Source of the DNA: Gentiana macrophylla
Lineage: Eukaryota; Streptophyta; Magnoliopsida; Gentianales; Gentianaceae
DNA: 64,000 nt
Assembly (NCBI GenBank): GCA_026214975.1
Contig: CM047807.1
Coordinates: forward strand, 72,085,824 to 72,149,823
Direction: 5' to 3'
Position numbers and translations under genes: made by a program. The first letter of the stretch is position 1; each line of letters begins with the position of its first letter. The notes beneath the pieces are model-generated. The model had not been told where the DNA came from and did not search any database. It saw only the letters and a list, made by a program, of their open reading frames with translations. Below, in pieces: positions 13,030 through 26,179 of this stretch.

Positions 13030-14825
13030 TGTTAGGAAATCACTAGTTTAACGCAGCGGAATTTAAAATTTGATTTCCTTTTCTAGATCGTTCTTCGTTT
13101 AACGCAATAAACACATTAAGTAGTTTGACGGTTATACCTCAGATGATCTATAATATCGTCGCTTTGACCGTCAACGGAGAGTAGTTCAGCGCGCAAGACG
13201 TCCACGCGTCCGGCCTCTATCTCTAATCCACACGACCCTTGCCGGAATCCTCCTTGGATTGCTATCGGAAAAATTCTGGTTGCTAAACCGGCCTTTTTCC
13301 TCCCTCACAAACTCACTATGGATTGCTCTCTATTTTACACAAGAACTATGGGCTCTTGCAATTGTGATGTACAAAAGAGCTTGACACCCACCTCTTATTT
13401 ATAGTTAAAAGTGGCGCCCCATATGTGTGTAGGAGAAGAAAACATTTTCCCAATAAAATAAGGAAAATCAACTAGATTGATTTATCTCTTTAATTATAAT
13501 TTATTTTGTCAATATCTTATATTGAATATAATTATCTTATTACCATAAATCTATTTTTCCAAAATCAATCAATATCATATATTAATATTATGGCTTATTA
13601 ATTAAAGTGCACAATCCAAGTGTATCTCATACACTTAAATGTGGCGCCCCATGTGCCAAATAATTGGCTTCCGGAATATTCTTTAATTAATATAATCTGT
13701 ATATAATTAATATCTTGTATTTTATTTATTCATAATAAATAAATACCACCATAACATTTATAGTCTAGATATAAACTTTCCTTATTTGGTTATCAACTAT
13801 AACCGCATTTTAATCCGGCTCGATGTTCATATGTGTGTGACCCGATAGGCTTCCGAATATGTTGGCCGTAGACACAAAGTGCAATTTACTAAAATGCCCT
13901 ACATACCTAACGATCACGGGATAGCGTCTAGCAACACACCGTGACCCCCAATCATCGGAAGAGTCAAAAGCAATGACTACTACCTTTCATGTGAAGCAGT
14001 TACCGTATAACTTACAATCCTATCGCTGAATTAATATCCATATGATCATATCTCGAGTGTCAATACATTGACCATCGTATCTTATAATCTAGATATCATG
14101 CTCTCTCGGAATAACACATTTACTCCCACTTTGCAAAGATTCTCGAGAGCTAGACATTCCTTATAAGAAGGCCATTTCGGATATTCGATCTCAATCATAG
14201 GATACGCGATTCCCGGACGACCAATCATGTATACTCTGCATGCTTCAATATCATACCCAATCACTACCGCATGATCGCCCCGTGGTTAAGAGAAATCACA
14301 ATACTGTCAAAGCATGACAATCCACACCGTGATGCCATGAAGACTCCGGTCAAAAGGATAATTACACAACCGCCACATAGTGTGACACTTAATGTAAGTG
14401 GGTCAGTCTAACGTACGCATTCTCTAATACACGTCCACGTACAGTCCAAGTGTCCCTACACTTTGATAGACGATATCTATCCCTACCTTCCAAAAGATAG
14501 AAGACATCCAATACGTGCTAGTCTGATTATACTATCAATGTCCCGTTTGATAATATGTAAGACTAGAGACATTTAAGTACCAACCTTGTTATAGTGATTA
14601 GAGATCTCATCAACCATAATCACTATCATGGTTTCTCTATCACAGATTGATACTAGGGACGTTACTATATATATACAACAAATAATATGAAGATAAACAA
14701 TATATAGTAACATAAGTGCTTTTATTAATCATAATAAAGTTATTACATGAACTAAATAGACTGTAAATGACCCGACCCTGTCGGATCCGGTCCAACTCGA
14801 TTGGGTTTAAGACACTTTTCCAACA
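13030..14825 (-). repeat. 3' LTR of copia family D
   Basis: 1,796-bp LTR; the plus strand reads TGTTAGGAAATCACTAG at its start and TTTTCCAACA at its end. It is nearly collinear with 29825-31647, and inverted relative to 27817-29621. A minus-strand frame at 14082-14264 inside it is a non-coding shadow shared by all three LTR copies. The TAGTAACGTCC and TATATATA stretches near 14660 lie close to its U3/R part. Confidence 0.82.
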
Positions 14826-14840
14826 ATCTCCCACTTGGCC
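14826..14840 (-). promoter_or_regulatory. Polypurine tract of copia family D
   Basis: Read on the minus strand, GGCCAAGTGGGAGAT directly precedes the 3' LTR (TGTTGGAAAAG). A purine-rich AAGTGGGAGAT next to TGTTG is the usual plus-strand priming site in many plant copia elements. It also overlaps the end of the pol frame, whose stop lies at 14840-14842. Confidence 0.75.
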
Positions 14841-17345
14841 TAAAGCCAATCACCCATATGCCTAAGCCCGTGCAAGTGAACATGTTTCTCATGCTTAGCT
14901 TGAGACAATGCCTTGGTTAACGGATCAACTATGTTATCATCCATGTGGACTTTCTCTATCTTTACATCTCTTCTATCTACTATCTCTAATCAAGTGATAG
15001 CGCTTGTAGCACATGTTTGGACTTCGATGAGACTTGGTTCCTTCTGACCGTGATATCGCTCCATTATTATCACGTTGATCAGGCGTGATTGGACCTTGAT
15101 GGAGGAACCACACCAAATTCGAGAATGAACTTCTTCATCCAAAGCTGCTTCCTTTGCCGCCTCCGAGGCTGCTATGTATTCGGCTTCCATTGTAGAGTCT
15201 GCGGTAGTCTCTCGCTTGGAACTCTCCACCACTCGCTTTGCTCCGCCATTAAGCGTGAAAACAAATCCAGATTGCGACTTATAGTCATCCTTTTCAGTTT
15301 GGAAAGTGGCATCTGTATAACCTCGTAATACTAAATCATCATTCCCGAAAACCAGGAACATATCCCTAGTACGTCTCAAGTACTTCAGGATATTCTTGAC
15401 AGAAATCCAGTGACCATCACCTGGATTGGACTGGTGTGCATAACATGGCATACATGATAGACCCGATTGCCGAAGCATAAGTGATCTTACTCATTTGTGC
15501 CCTTTCCTCCTCTGTCTTGGGACTCATTCCCTTTGATGAGTAGACCCATATGACATGGGCAATGATCCTCTCTTGGGTGCTCCATCTTTGAATCTCTTCA
15601 AAGATCTTGTCTATATATAGGGATCCATGCACAGACCAAGCAACCTTTTAGATCTATCTCTATAGATCTTTATTCCTAGAATATAAATTTGCCTCACCCA
15701 AGTCCTTCATTGAGAAGTTCTAGGATAACCAAGCTTTGACTGATTGTAACATAGGCACATCATTCCCTATGAGCAATATGTCATCTACATAAAGCACTAG
15801 AAACACAATGGCACTCCCACTAACCTTCTTGTAAACACAGGGCTCATCTTCGTTCTTGATGAAATCAAATTGTTTGATTATCTTATCAAAGCGAAGATTC
15901 CAACTCTGAGAAGCTTGCTTTAATCAATAAATGGATCTTTACAGTTTACACACCATCATGGCGTCATTGGTTGTGAAACCCTCAGGCTATGTCAGATACA
16001 CTTCCTCAGACAGGTTCCCGTTAAGGAAAGCTGTTTTCACATCCATCTGCTATATTTCGTAATCATGGTATGCTGCAATAGTGAGCAAAATTCTAATGGA
16101 TTTTAACATGGCAACAGGCGAAAAGGTTTCGTCATAGTCAACTCCTTGTCTTTGCTTATAACCTTTTGCCACTAACCTAGCCTTGTAGGTAGTCATGTTA
16201 CCGTCCATGTCAGTCTTTCTCTTGAAGACCCATTTACACCCAATAGGAACTATTCCTTCAGGTGGATCAACCAAGTTCCAAACTTGGTTGTCTTTCATGG
16301 ATTCCATTTCAGAATTCATGGCTTCCAGCCATTTCTCTTTGTCATGCCTTAATAGCACTTCCTTATAAGTTCTAGGGTCCTCATCTTTCATGAGATACAC
16401 GCCAGTATACCTTTCGGGTTCAAGGCGTTCCTTGGTGGATCTTCGAGGTGCTAGTGTGTCCACGGTAGAGGCCGGCATCACATCACTGTGCGGCAAGTCC
16501 TCTACTTCCATCAACTGACTGTTATACGTAAATGGTTCTCGAATTTCTTCAAGGTTAATTTTACTCCCACTGACCCTATCCAGAATAAACTCTTTCTCTA
16601 GAAAGTGGCCAGTCCTGGCAACAAACACCTTTTGTTCCTCAGGATGGTAAAATTGGTATCCACTAGTTTCTCTATGATATCCCATAAACAGACATTTGTC
16701 AGATCTAGCTTCTAATTTGTCAGGCATCATCCGCTTCACGTAAGTGGGACAACCCCAAAATTTAAGATATGCTAGACTCGGTTTCCTCTTATGCCATACC
16801 TTGTATGGTGTGGAATCAACCGTCTTTGATGGAACTCGGTTCAGTGTATAGGATGCGGTTTCTAGAGCATACCCCCAAAATGATTTTGGAAGAACTGCGT
16901 AGCTCATCATGGATCGCACCATGTCTAACAAGGTGCGGTTCCTCCTCTCAGACACGCCATTCATTTGCGGCGTCCCGGGAGGGGTCCATTCAGGTAAAAT
17001 CCCATTCTCCCTCAAATAGTCTTAAAACTCTCCATCTAGATATTCTCCACCTCGATCGGATCGAAGTGTTTTGATTTCTTTACCTAGTTGTTTCTCCACT
17101 TCACTTCTGAATTCCTTGAACTTTTCGAAGGCTTCAGACTTATACTTCTTTAAGTATATATAACCATAGCGAGAATGGTCGTCAGTGAAAGTGATAAAAT
17201 AAGAGTACCCTCATTTGGCTTGAATCGACATTGGGCCACACACATCAGTATGTATGAGCTCAAGCAACTCATTGGATCTTATCCCTTTGCCACTAAAAGG
17301 TGACTTTGTCATCTTGCCAAGTAAACAAGCTTCACATGTGTCAAA
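14840..17345 (-). pseudogene. Copia family D pol remnant: integrase, RT, RNase H
   Basis: Minus-strand polyprotein part downstream of the inserted Athila-like element. In order: GAG-pre-integrase end and integrase core (HTDVCGPM, TDDHSRYGYIYL, RSDRGGEYL, NGVSERRNRTLL), RT (KWVFKRKTDMDGN, YKARLVAKGY, LYVDDILLIGND at about 15780-15800), RNase H (GYTDATFQ, STMEAEYIAAS) and the C-terminal DDNIVDPLTKALSQ. The stops are TGA at 17211-17213 where Trp is expected, TAA near 17016 and more near 15650-15980, plus frameshifts around 15480 and 16050. The D, D, E residues of integrase and YVDD of RT are still readable. The longest open piece is 16050-17015 (321 codons). Confidence 0.88.
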
Positions 17346-19577
17346 TGATAACGGAAAAATTCACAGTTATTTTTATAACTTTTCACCCCGTTTCTGATAT
17401 CATTTTGAACACTTTTGTATCATTTCGAGTCTTTAATTCCTAAGTTTCATAAAAATATATAAGTAGTAACTATTATGTAAAATATCGTGTTTTTAGAAGT
17501 TTTTATTAGTTTTTGTACCGGTTTAGTAACCGGAGTGTCGTGTCGGATTTACGTTTGGTATTTTGGTGGTTTATTGCAGAATTATAGGTTGACCAAAATC
17601 CCGAGTAACGACACGTTTTGAGGCCTAAAAGAGGTGTTTTTAGGGATATAAGAGTGTCTTGCAAGCTTAAAAAGGTCAAGTGGATCGGTGGTTCGTAGCA
17701 CTCTTTATCGATTTATATATTCGACGAACCAATGGCCCATTAAAACGGCATTTTCTGAAGAGGTGGCCTTAATGAAAGTTGTAGATCTTTGATAGAGCTT
17801 TCCAACGCATTTTGAATCATGTTAATTGGAGGTCTACAACTCAAGTTATGACCAAGTGGCTAATCGATTCGTAATAGTAAAATCCCAAAACGACACGACA
17901 TACGAATGGCTCATCAAAACGGCGTTTTCTGAAGAAGAATCCTTCATGAAAGTTGTAGATTATTCAACGAGCTTTCCAATGGATTTTGAATCAAGTCAAT
18001 CGGACTTCTACAACTCAAATGGTGGTCAAGTGACTAATTGATTTGTATTAAGGAAAATGTCACAAACGACACGTAATGGGAATGGCCCATCAAAACGACG
18101 TTTTACGAAGAAGTGTCCTTCATGAAAGTTGAAGAATTTTCCGAGAGCTTAATTTTGACGTTTGAATCATAATTATTGGAGGCCTACAACTCAAGATATG
18201 AATTTTAGAAGTTTAATATATAATTATATATAAAATTCTCATTTGCATGTGCTTTGCATGTTACTGTAATCATTAGTGATGATGAGCTCGGATCGATCCG
18301 GCACAATTTCGGATCGATCCGGTTCCTTTATATTTGCCTATATATACAGAGGAGGATCAGTGATGCCCCATTTGCCCCTTTCTTCCTCTCTCTCCTTCAT
18401 TTTCTTCTATTTTATTTTTATGTTTTGGGCCTATATGTAGTAATTTATGTCGTTATAATGTCGGTGTAATAACCCGACTAGTTATAGTTTTAATATAATT
18501 TCATTTCCGCTTTTATTGCTTTCTTTTACTTTTATGCAATTAGTATAAATATATATATATATACATTATACTATATATATATCTATATCTATATATATAT
18601 CTATATATATATATCTATAAATATATCTATATAAATTTGTAGTTATCTTTATCGTTTTGTTTTCTTTCGTTTTGTATTTCCGTTGTTATGATTAGCTAAA
18701 GTAGTTGTATAGCCGAATTATGTGAAAGCGGGTAAAATTGACCTCGGGAGGCGAGATGGGAGTTGTGTTGTGCTTAAATTAAGCGTTTTTATGATAAAAT
18801 CATGTTTTAAAGTTGTTTCGATCATTTTAATAACTTTGAATAAAATTTACAACTTTGTTCACGGTTACATCGAGCTTATAAATGTATTTTGTGGTGAGAT
18901 GTGAGATATGGATATCACTAATCATAGTCCCGATTGTTAGATTGACAATCTAAGTGACAGATCTGGACTATGCCTAAGTGAAATTCTTATTTTTACGAGA
19001 TGTGCGAAACATGTTTTAAAATCACTAAACCATAGTCTTAATCGTTAGATTGGCAACCTAAGTGATACGTTAAAATTATGTTTTTGTGAGGTTTTTCAAC
19101 GGCTTTTATTCCGGTCAACCATGTTAGGCGAGTTAGCTCTCACAAGGAGAGGTTAATAAACCTAGTGTGAGGGGGTTAAGTGAGAGTCGTTCGAGATCTT
19201 AACGCAAGAATAAAGAGTTGACTCCCGTGAATATCATATGAACTGAATCAGATAAAACACACTCCTTATCAAGTTTTTCCTGTGGGGAGATAACCTGTTG
19301 GATCATGGCTCGGCTATGCTTTTTAATCACCTAGTTAATCTCGTTAATTAAACTTTATTTTTCGCATTAGTATAAACACTCCACCTAAAACTTTGATCGC
19401 CTAGACTAAGAAACACGTTCGCTTTGGTACTCACAACCACATTTCTCTTGGGACGACCTCGTACTCCTGTAGCTATCCTAGCAATCGACCTGGTACTCTG
19501 CCAGTTAGAGAGTTAGTTTACCCACAGTTGCGAGTCTTTATAAATGTATTTTTAGTGGGTGAATTTTTCGCTCATCA
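17346..19577 (+). repeat. 5' LTR of the Athila-like element
   Basis: 2,232 bp, TG...CA ends. It contains a stretch of repeated blocks at 17720-18190 in which GAATGGCTCATCAAAACG- and CATGAAAGTTGTAGA-type motifs recur about three times, so the LTR itself has an internal degenerate tandem repeat of roughly 170-180 bp. A long TA-rich microsatellite lies at 18545-18635. Confidence 0.82.
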
Positions 19578-19582
19578 AAAAA

Positions 19583-19602
19583 TTGGCGCCGTTGCCGGGG
19601 AA
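19583..19602 (+). promoter_or_regulatory. Primer-binding site, tRNA-Asp type
   Basis: TTGGCGCCGTTGCCGGGGAA lies 5 bp after the LTR end. From family knowledge this is the tRNA-Asp-like PBS shared by the Athila/Tat branch of plant gypsy elements, and it is the main reason for that assignment. Confidence 0.85.
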
Positions 19603-19909
19603 ATGTGTGATATTGTTGTGATATCTTGTAAGTGAACCGAAGGCTTGGGCCTAGGTTTTTATTTTCTTGTTTTATTTAGATGTCGACAAAGAGCTATGGA
19701 TCTTTGAAGTGATATTGTCACGAACTCGGTTTCAATACGACTTTGGTACTTAGCCTCTTCGGAGGGTGATATCTTGTAAGTCTGGCTAAAACTGGGGATT
19801 AGGGCCTTCGGCTACCATAACTTTTGAGGGGTCTAAATATCGTGTGTTTAAAAAAAAAAAAAAAAAAAAAAAAGTTTATTGTTTTCTTGTTATTTTACGA
19901 GATCTTGCG

Positions 19910-20580
19910 GTTTGAGTTTAAATGGATGAATTTTTCAATCAACACTACTCATCGAACAACAATACCCCCTACCAACCTTATCAACAACGATTCGGTATGC
20001 GAGCCTCAATATCAACGACAAAATAACCAAGGTTCATGGGATTATAAGTGCTCTAATGCATACCAGGACCGAATTATGGTTATTCGAGTTATGAGCCACA
20101 ATATTACGAGGTTGTCCTAACCCCTGGTGCTTATCAGGATTACGGTGTTCATACTCAAGACGTTGATAGCTTTAACTTGATTGACCACGATCGATTATGC
20201 GGAATGGCAAGAAGACTACTACTCACCTCTCGATGAATCAAAGTCAATACGATCGATTTTTCCCCATGCCACAAGAAGAATTCACCGGCAGTCAAATAGA
20301 GCAATTAGAACGATTGAACCAGGTCTTGGAAGAGCGATCGTTGGACATGCGAGGGAGTTCAAGGTAAATCTCGACTCCGCCATAAGAAATCTTCAAGACA
20401 AGGTGGGGAATTGATTGAATTAGTGAGGTATGTGAAAAAGGTTGAGACATGTGAGGTGGTTAAGGATGATGATGTTATCACTTTGAAGAAGTTCGGAGTT
20501 GAGAATAAAGTTGAGGATTCGATTTGCTATGCTAAGATTTGAGTGAGCTGATCTGAGCTAGAGGAGGCGGGAGATTGATT
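19910..20580 (+). pseudogene. gag-like remnant of the Athila-like element
   Basis: After an A-rich tract (19850-19873) a frame opens with MDEFFNQHYSSNNN and is soon broken. Further pieces read YGYSSYEPQYYE, QEEFTGSQIEQLERLNQVLEE, LDSAIRNLQDKVG and LVRYVKKVETCEVVKDDD, with at least three frame changes. The Tyr/Gln/Asn-rich part followed by a coiled-coil-like Leu/Glu part resembles the region after the gag domain in Athila-type elements. No zinc knuckle is visible. Function is lost; the identity rests on composition, order and the PBS, so it is tentative. Confidence 0.5.
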
Positions 20581-22215
20581 GGCCATCTTTAGTAAAGCCC
20601 TTTGGGAGAGTTGGTAATAGTAGATATGTTGGTCCCGGATTACTACATTCGTCCACTCTGTGAGGATGAATTTACGTGGTCCGCTTTTGTATACTCCCAA
20701 TGGATGAGCTTTATGGTAATTTTCAAAAGAAGATGGTTCGACTGATCGATAAAGAAGATTCTCTGGTGGGAGGAGATAACATCGAGGCCAAGCGAGTGCG
20801 TTTCTAGACAATTTAATTTCTTTGGTTCTCGCATTGTTAATTTTTCTTAAGCTATTGATCTTCTTAAGTTCTGATTTTGGTTGATAACTTGTAAATACTA
20901 CTTTTGTCGAGCAAACGACGTTAAACAAAAAGCGCTACCGGGAGGCAGCCCGATAATAATAATAAAGATAATTTGAATAAGCCTAGTCTTAATGAAATGT
21001 AGAATCTGTATGAAAGATGAACACAAATCACAACCAAGTCTCAGGATGAATGTTTGAATGTCATTTAAAGGGAACGATTAGGTGGTTATCCGAAAATCCC
21101 GAGGTAGAATACAAAGAAAACATTCAAATGCTTCATTTCTTGGACTTAGGTTGTTGGAAAACCCGACTCACTACATTTCATTTTACGATCTAGTCTATTT
21201 CAAATTTATGGTCGTTGTAGTATAGTGGTGAGTACTCCCACCTTAATAAAACTGTGTGTAATAAAATGAATCTAGGAATAGCTGAATTGACTATGATATA
21301 TGCTCACATGATACTCTCTATGATACGTATATGCTTAGATGTTCTGTGCTTTACCCGTGTGGGTTATTTTTCCATCTAAAGCCGTTATGCGATGTGCTAT
21401 ATATTGCCTATCGAATTTTCTGACGTGACAATGCCATTATCTTATTATTCCCATATCCCTATTGCATATTTTGGCACGAGGACCATGTCCCGTGTTTGCT
21501 TTGTTTTGGTTGTTTTTGTATAGGGATTCGGGATGTGCTTTTCATTATCGTTACGGGATTCGGTAGCACTTTTCTCGCCAGGTTTATAAGCTAAGTCTTC
21601 CTCTCTATCTCATTCACTATGTTTTAAAGGATAATGCAAAATCGTAAGTGGGGGGGTAGAGTCGAGGATGGTCTAGAAATGGCGAGTAAGTGTTTAAACC
21701 CTTAGTTTGTTGATCTTTTTGAGCATTATTTAGTTGATTAAAATAATGTATAAGGTATATATTTCATGGATTTGAAGTTGTAATGATCAATTTAGATATG
21801 TATAACTAATTTGAACCGTAAGTGCATTTTAACCGAAATCTATTTGTATAACATGAATTCCTTCACGTAAGCCTTTGATATTGAAGCGAAAATTTTAAAT
21901 CGTATCCATTCAAGTATCCTAGTGGTTATTCTAGAGATAATTGCAATAGCTTAGTACCTAATTTACGAACATGTCTTGTGAATATCGAAGGTTTGAATGT
22001 GATAGAAAGAATGTCAAAATAAATGAGCTATTTTTATGCCGGATGTAGCTACCAATGATTTGAGTGTAGTAGGCGTTATCACTAAACGTCTATATCACTA
22101 TGAGGTTTAAAAGCTCCCGATCGCTGATGATAGTAGTCCGGCTAGGGTGTTATCACGAAACATCCTATTCTTTGGGAATGAAAGTGTATGCTACACATTA
22201 AAAAAAAATAATAAT

Positions 22216-22247
<32 letters not shown>

Positions 22248-22587
22248 TCTTACGACTATCCCAGTATAAAATGAATGATATGCTTTAGGGATTATCCTAA
22301 TAAGTACACGGGAGGACGTTGTGTGGAATTATTCTTCATACATACCTAGGAAAGTCATTAGACTATGCGAATGGATATTTGTGCGTTTGCTTGAATTATT
22401 CAAGAGAGGATAGTGGAAATTGAAAAACATCACACACACACACTCTGTTATACATTTATATTGCGGTTAACGTGTGATTATGATTCAATTGGTTGTATCA
22501 TCTGATTGTCATTTATATCTTATCTTCATGAATTTTTCCTCATTCATTTTATTTTATCGCTTGTTTTGTTCGAGGACGACCAAAAGC
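20581..22587 (+). other. Noncoding internal part of the Athila-like element
   Basis: No supported ORF. Near 20924-20953 the text GTTAAACAAAAAGCGCTACC followed by GGGAGGCAGCCCG matches a short block that commonly follows the coding region in Athila-type elements (family knowledge). An A-run and AT microsatellite occupy 22200-22247. The 133-codon minus-strand frame at 20527-20928 is treated as incidental. Confidence 0.5.
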
Positions 22588-22601
22588 TAAGTGGGGGGTT
22601 G
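22588..22601 (+). promoter_or_regulatory. Polypurine tract of the Athila-like element
   Basis: TAAGTGGGGGGTTG sits directly before the 3' LTR start TGATAACGG; it is preceded by GTTCGAGGACGACCAAAAGC, also typical of the 3' internal end of these elements. Confidence 0.78.
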
Positions 22602-24829
22602 TGATAACGGAAAAATTCACAGTTATTTTTATAACTTTTCACGCCGTTTCTGATATCATTTTGAACACTTTTGTATCATTTCGAGTCTTTAATTCCTAAG
22701 TTTCATAAAAATATATAAGTAGTAACTATTATGTAAAATATCGTGTTTTAGAAGTTTTATTAGTTTTTGTACCGGTTTAGTAACCGGGTGTAATGTCGTG
22801 TCGGAGTTACGTTTGGTATTTTGGTGGTTTATTGCGAATTATAGGTTGACCAAAATCCCGAGTAACGACACGTTTTGAGGCCTAAAAGAGGTGTTTTTAG
22901 GGATATAAGAGTGTGCCATGAGCTTAAAAGGTGAAGTGGATCGGTGGTTCGTAGTACCACTATCGATTTATATATTCGACGAACCAATGGCCCATTAAAA
23001 CGGCATTTTCTGAAGAGGTGGCCTTAATGAAAGTTGTAGATCTTTGATAGAGCTTTCCAACGCATTTTGAATCATGTTAATTGGAGGTCTACAACTCAAG
23101 TTATGACCAAGTGGCTAATCGATTCGTAATAGTAAAAATCCCAAAAGCGACGCGACATACGAATGGCTCATCAAAACGGCGTTTTCTGAAGAAGAATCCT
23201 TCATGAAAGTTGTAGATTATTCAACGAGCTTTCCAATGGATTTTGAATCAAGTCAATCGGACTTCTACAACTCAAATGGTGGTCAAGTGACTAATTGATT
23301 TGTATTAAGGAAAATGTCATAAACGATGGCGTAATGGGAATGGCCCATCAAAACGACGTTTTCTGAAGAAGTGTCCTTCATGAAAGTTGAAGAATTTTCC
23401 GAGAGCTTAATTTTGACGTTTGAATCATAATTATTGGAGGCCTACAACTCAAGATATGAATTTTAGAAGTTTAATATATAATTATATATAAAATTCTCCA
23501 TTTGCATGTCTTTGCATGTTACTGTAATCATTAGTAATGATGAGCTCGGATCGATCCGGCACAATTTGGATCGATCCGGTTCCCTTATATTTGCCTATAT
23601 ATACAGAGGATCAAGCAGCAGCCCCATTTGCCCCTTTCTTCCTCTTCTCCTTCATTTTCTTCTATTTTATTTTTATGTTTTGAGGCTATATGTAGTAATT
23701 TATGTCGTTATAATGTCGGTGTAATAACCCGACTAGTTATAGTTTTAATATAATTTCATTTCCGTTTTATTGCTTTCTTTTACTTTTATGCAATTAGTAT
23801 AAATATATATATATATACGTATACTATATATATATATATATATCTATATATATATCTATATATATATATCTATATATATATCTATATAAATTGTAGTTAT
23901 CTTTATCGTTTTGTTTTCTTTCGTTTTGTATTTCCGTTGTTATGATTAGCTAAAGTAGTTGTATAGCGAATTATGTGAAAGCGGGTAAAATTGACCTCGG
24001 GAGGCGAGATGGGAGTTGTGTTGTGCTTAAATTAAAGCGTTTTTATGATAAAATCATGTTTTAAAGTTGTTTCGATCATTTTAATAACTTTGAATAAAAT
24101 TGACAACTTTGTTCACGGTTACATCGAGCTTATAAATGTATTTTGTGGTGAGATGTGAGATATGGATATCACTAATCATAGTCACGATTGTTAGATTGAC
24201 AATCTAAGTGACAGATCTGGACTATGCCTAAGTGAAATTCTTATTTTTACGAGATGTGCGAAACATGTTTTAAAATCACTAAACCATAGTCTTAATCGTT
24301 AGATTGGCAACCTAAGTGATACGTTAAAATTATGTTTTTGTGAGGTTTTTCAACGGCTTTTTATTCCGGTCAACCATGTTGGCGAGTTAGCTCTACAAAG
24401 GAGGGTTAATAAACCTAGTGTGGGGGTTAAGTGAGAGTCGTCGAGATCTTAACGCAAGAATAAAGAGTTGACTCCCGTGAATATCATATGAGGCCGAATC
24501 GAGATAAAACACACTCCTTATCAAGTTTTTCTGTGGGGAGATAACTGTTGGATCATGGCTCGGCTATGCTTTTTAATCACCTAGTTAATCTCGTTAATTA
24601 AACTTTATTTTTAGCATTAGTATAAACACTCCACCTAAAACTTTGATCGCCTAGACTAAGAAACACGTTCGCTTTGGTACTCACAACCACATTTCTCTTG
24701 GGACGACCTCGTACTCTCTGTAGCTATCTAGCAATCGACACGGTACTCTGCCAGTTAGAGAGTTAGTTTACCCACGGTTTTGCGAGTCTTTATAAATGTA
24801 TTTTTAGTGGGTGAATTTTTCGCTCATCA
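22602..24829 (+). repeat. 3' LTR of the Athila-like element
   Basis: 2,228 bp and nearly collinear with the 5' LTR. Differences are mostly small indels, many at CAG/CTG-type sites (for example TTGCAGAAT against TTGCGAAT, GAATCAGATAAA against GAATCGAGATAAA). Both copies are full length, so the insertion should be young relative to its host element if those indels are not real. Confidence 0.82.
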
Positions 24830-26179
24830 TCAAACGATTCATAATCGAATTGATCCAACATTCCATCTTTATGGAGTTTGGAAATGCGATTCTTATTTAT
24901 ATGGCCAAGTCTACAATGCCATAAGTAGGATTCATTCAAGTCATTTCTTTTGGCTTTCTTGTTATTTATATTAAGTACGTCAACATTCATATCTAATATG
25001 CAGAGACCATTGCTAAGTATGCCAGTACCATAAAAGATTCCATCACGTGAAAAAGAACAACATTTATTCTCAAACGTAAATGAAAAACCATCAACATCTA
25101 ATGCAGAAATGGAAATAATACTCTTTGTAAGAGCAGGAACAAAATAACAGTTACTAAGTTCAAGTACTAGCCCACTGGGCAATGAAAGAAAATAAACTCC
25201 TACGGCTAGCGCAGCAACACTTGATCCATTTCCAACGCGTAGGTCCACCTCTCCTTTCTTCAGATCTCTAGCTCTTCTTAGTGCCTGCATATTCGTACAA
25301 ATATGAGAACCACAACCAGTATCTAATACCCACTGGTTAGACTTAGAAGAAGTAATGTTGATCTCAATCATAAATATACCTAAAGTCGAAGCATCAGAAT
25401 GCTTCTTCTTGGTACTCAAGAAGCCTTTGCAGTTTCTCCTCCAATGGCCGGTCTCATCACAATGGAAACAAGCATCCTTGGATTTGTCTTTTGCTATCTT
25501 AGGCGTTGGCTTAGGTGCCGCCTTCGCCTTCTTGGACTTTTTGTGGGCTTTTGCCTTGCCCTTGCTCGAAGTGACCAGCAACACTTGCTTTCCCTTCCCC
25601 ACAGTGCCCTCAGCAGTCTTCAACATGTTCAATAACTCCGCAAGGGAGCAATCTATCTTGTTCATGTGATAGTTCATCACAAACTACGAGAATGAATCAG
25701 GTAGAGATTGCAGAATCAAGTCAATACTCAACTCTCGTTCCAACTTGTGGCCCAGCTTCCCAAGCCTCTCTATGTACCCGATCATTTTAAGCACGTGTGA
25801 TCTTACAATCCCAAATGCCAGGGCCTTCAAGAGGCCTTGAGACCTCTCTCTCTCGGTCGTAGAGGCGAGAAGCATAGAGTTCCTTTAGGCGGACCATGAT
25901 TGTGTAGGCGTCCATAGACTCATGCTGTTTCTGTAGTTCAGGTGTCATAGAAGCAAGCACGATGCATGTAGCATCACTACTGTCAGAACAGTGCTTGTTG
26001 TACTGCTCGACAACATCTGCAGCCGAACCCTCATCGGGCTTTTCCGGTAGGGCCTCGTCCAAGACATAGCCAATCCTCTCGTGCCTCAAAACGATTTTGA
26101 GGTTTCTTTCCCAATCGAGAAAATTAGTTTTGTCAAGCTTGTTTTCGATGATATAACGAAGGTTCAATTTGTTTGACAT
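24830..26179 (-). pseudogene. Copia family D gag, protease and GAG-pre-integrase remnant
   Basis: Minus-strand start of the polyprotein. The ATG at 26179 opens a retrotransposon gag (LDKTNFLDWERNLKIVLRHE, then YNKHCSDSSDATCIVLASM). After frame changes near 25790-25880 and a stop just before 25680 it continues with MNYHMNKIDCSLAELLNML, a Lys-rich linker, the CCHC zinc knuckle CFHCDETGHWRRNC, the aspartic protease motif VLDTGCGSHIC and the GAG-pre-integrase motif LWHCRLGHINKNRISKLHKD. The frame is then cut at 24834 by the Athila-like element and resumes at 17345. The order gag-PR-IN-RT confirms Ty1/copia. Confidence 0.88.

Larger units (their letters stand above)
17346..24829 (+). mobile_element. 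Non-autonomous Athila/Tat-like Ty3/gypsy element, complete
   Basis: 7,484-bp element on the plus strand with an exact 5-bp target duplication TCAAA (17341-17345, 24830-24834). LTRs are 17346-19577 and 22602-24829, about 2.2 kb each, starting TGATAACGG and ending CGCTCATCA. The internal region is only 3.0 kb and has a PBS, a gag-like remnant, a noncoding stretch and a PPT, but no protease, RT or integrase that I can find. It splits the integrase of the copia element, and the copia frame resumes on both sides. Confidence 0.87.

Noticed and set aside
14082..14264. Short frames inside family D LTRs (also 28342-28563)
   Set aside because: Same LTR sequence in different copies, opposite strands and broken; not coding.
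20527..20928. 133-codon minus-strand frame in the Athila-like element
   Set aside because: Opposite to the element's strand and overlapping its post-gag noncoding region; no recognisable domain.
25355..25669. Plus-strand frames opposite copia gag (also 15089-15328, 16769-17074)
   Set aside because: Antisense shadows of the copia polyprotein frames.
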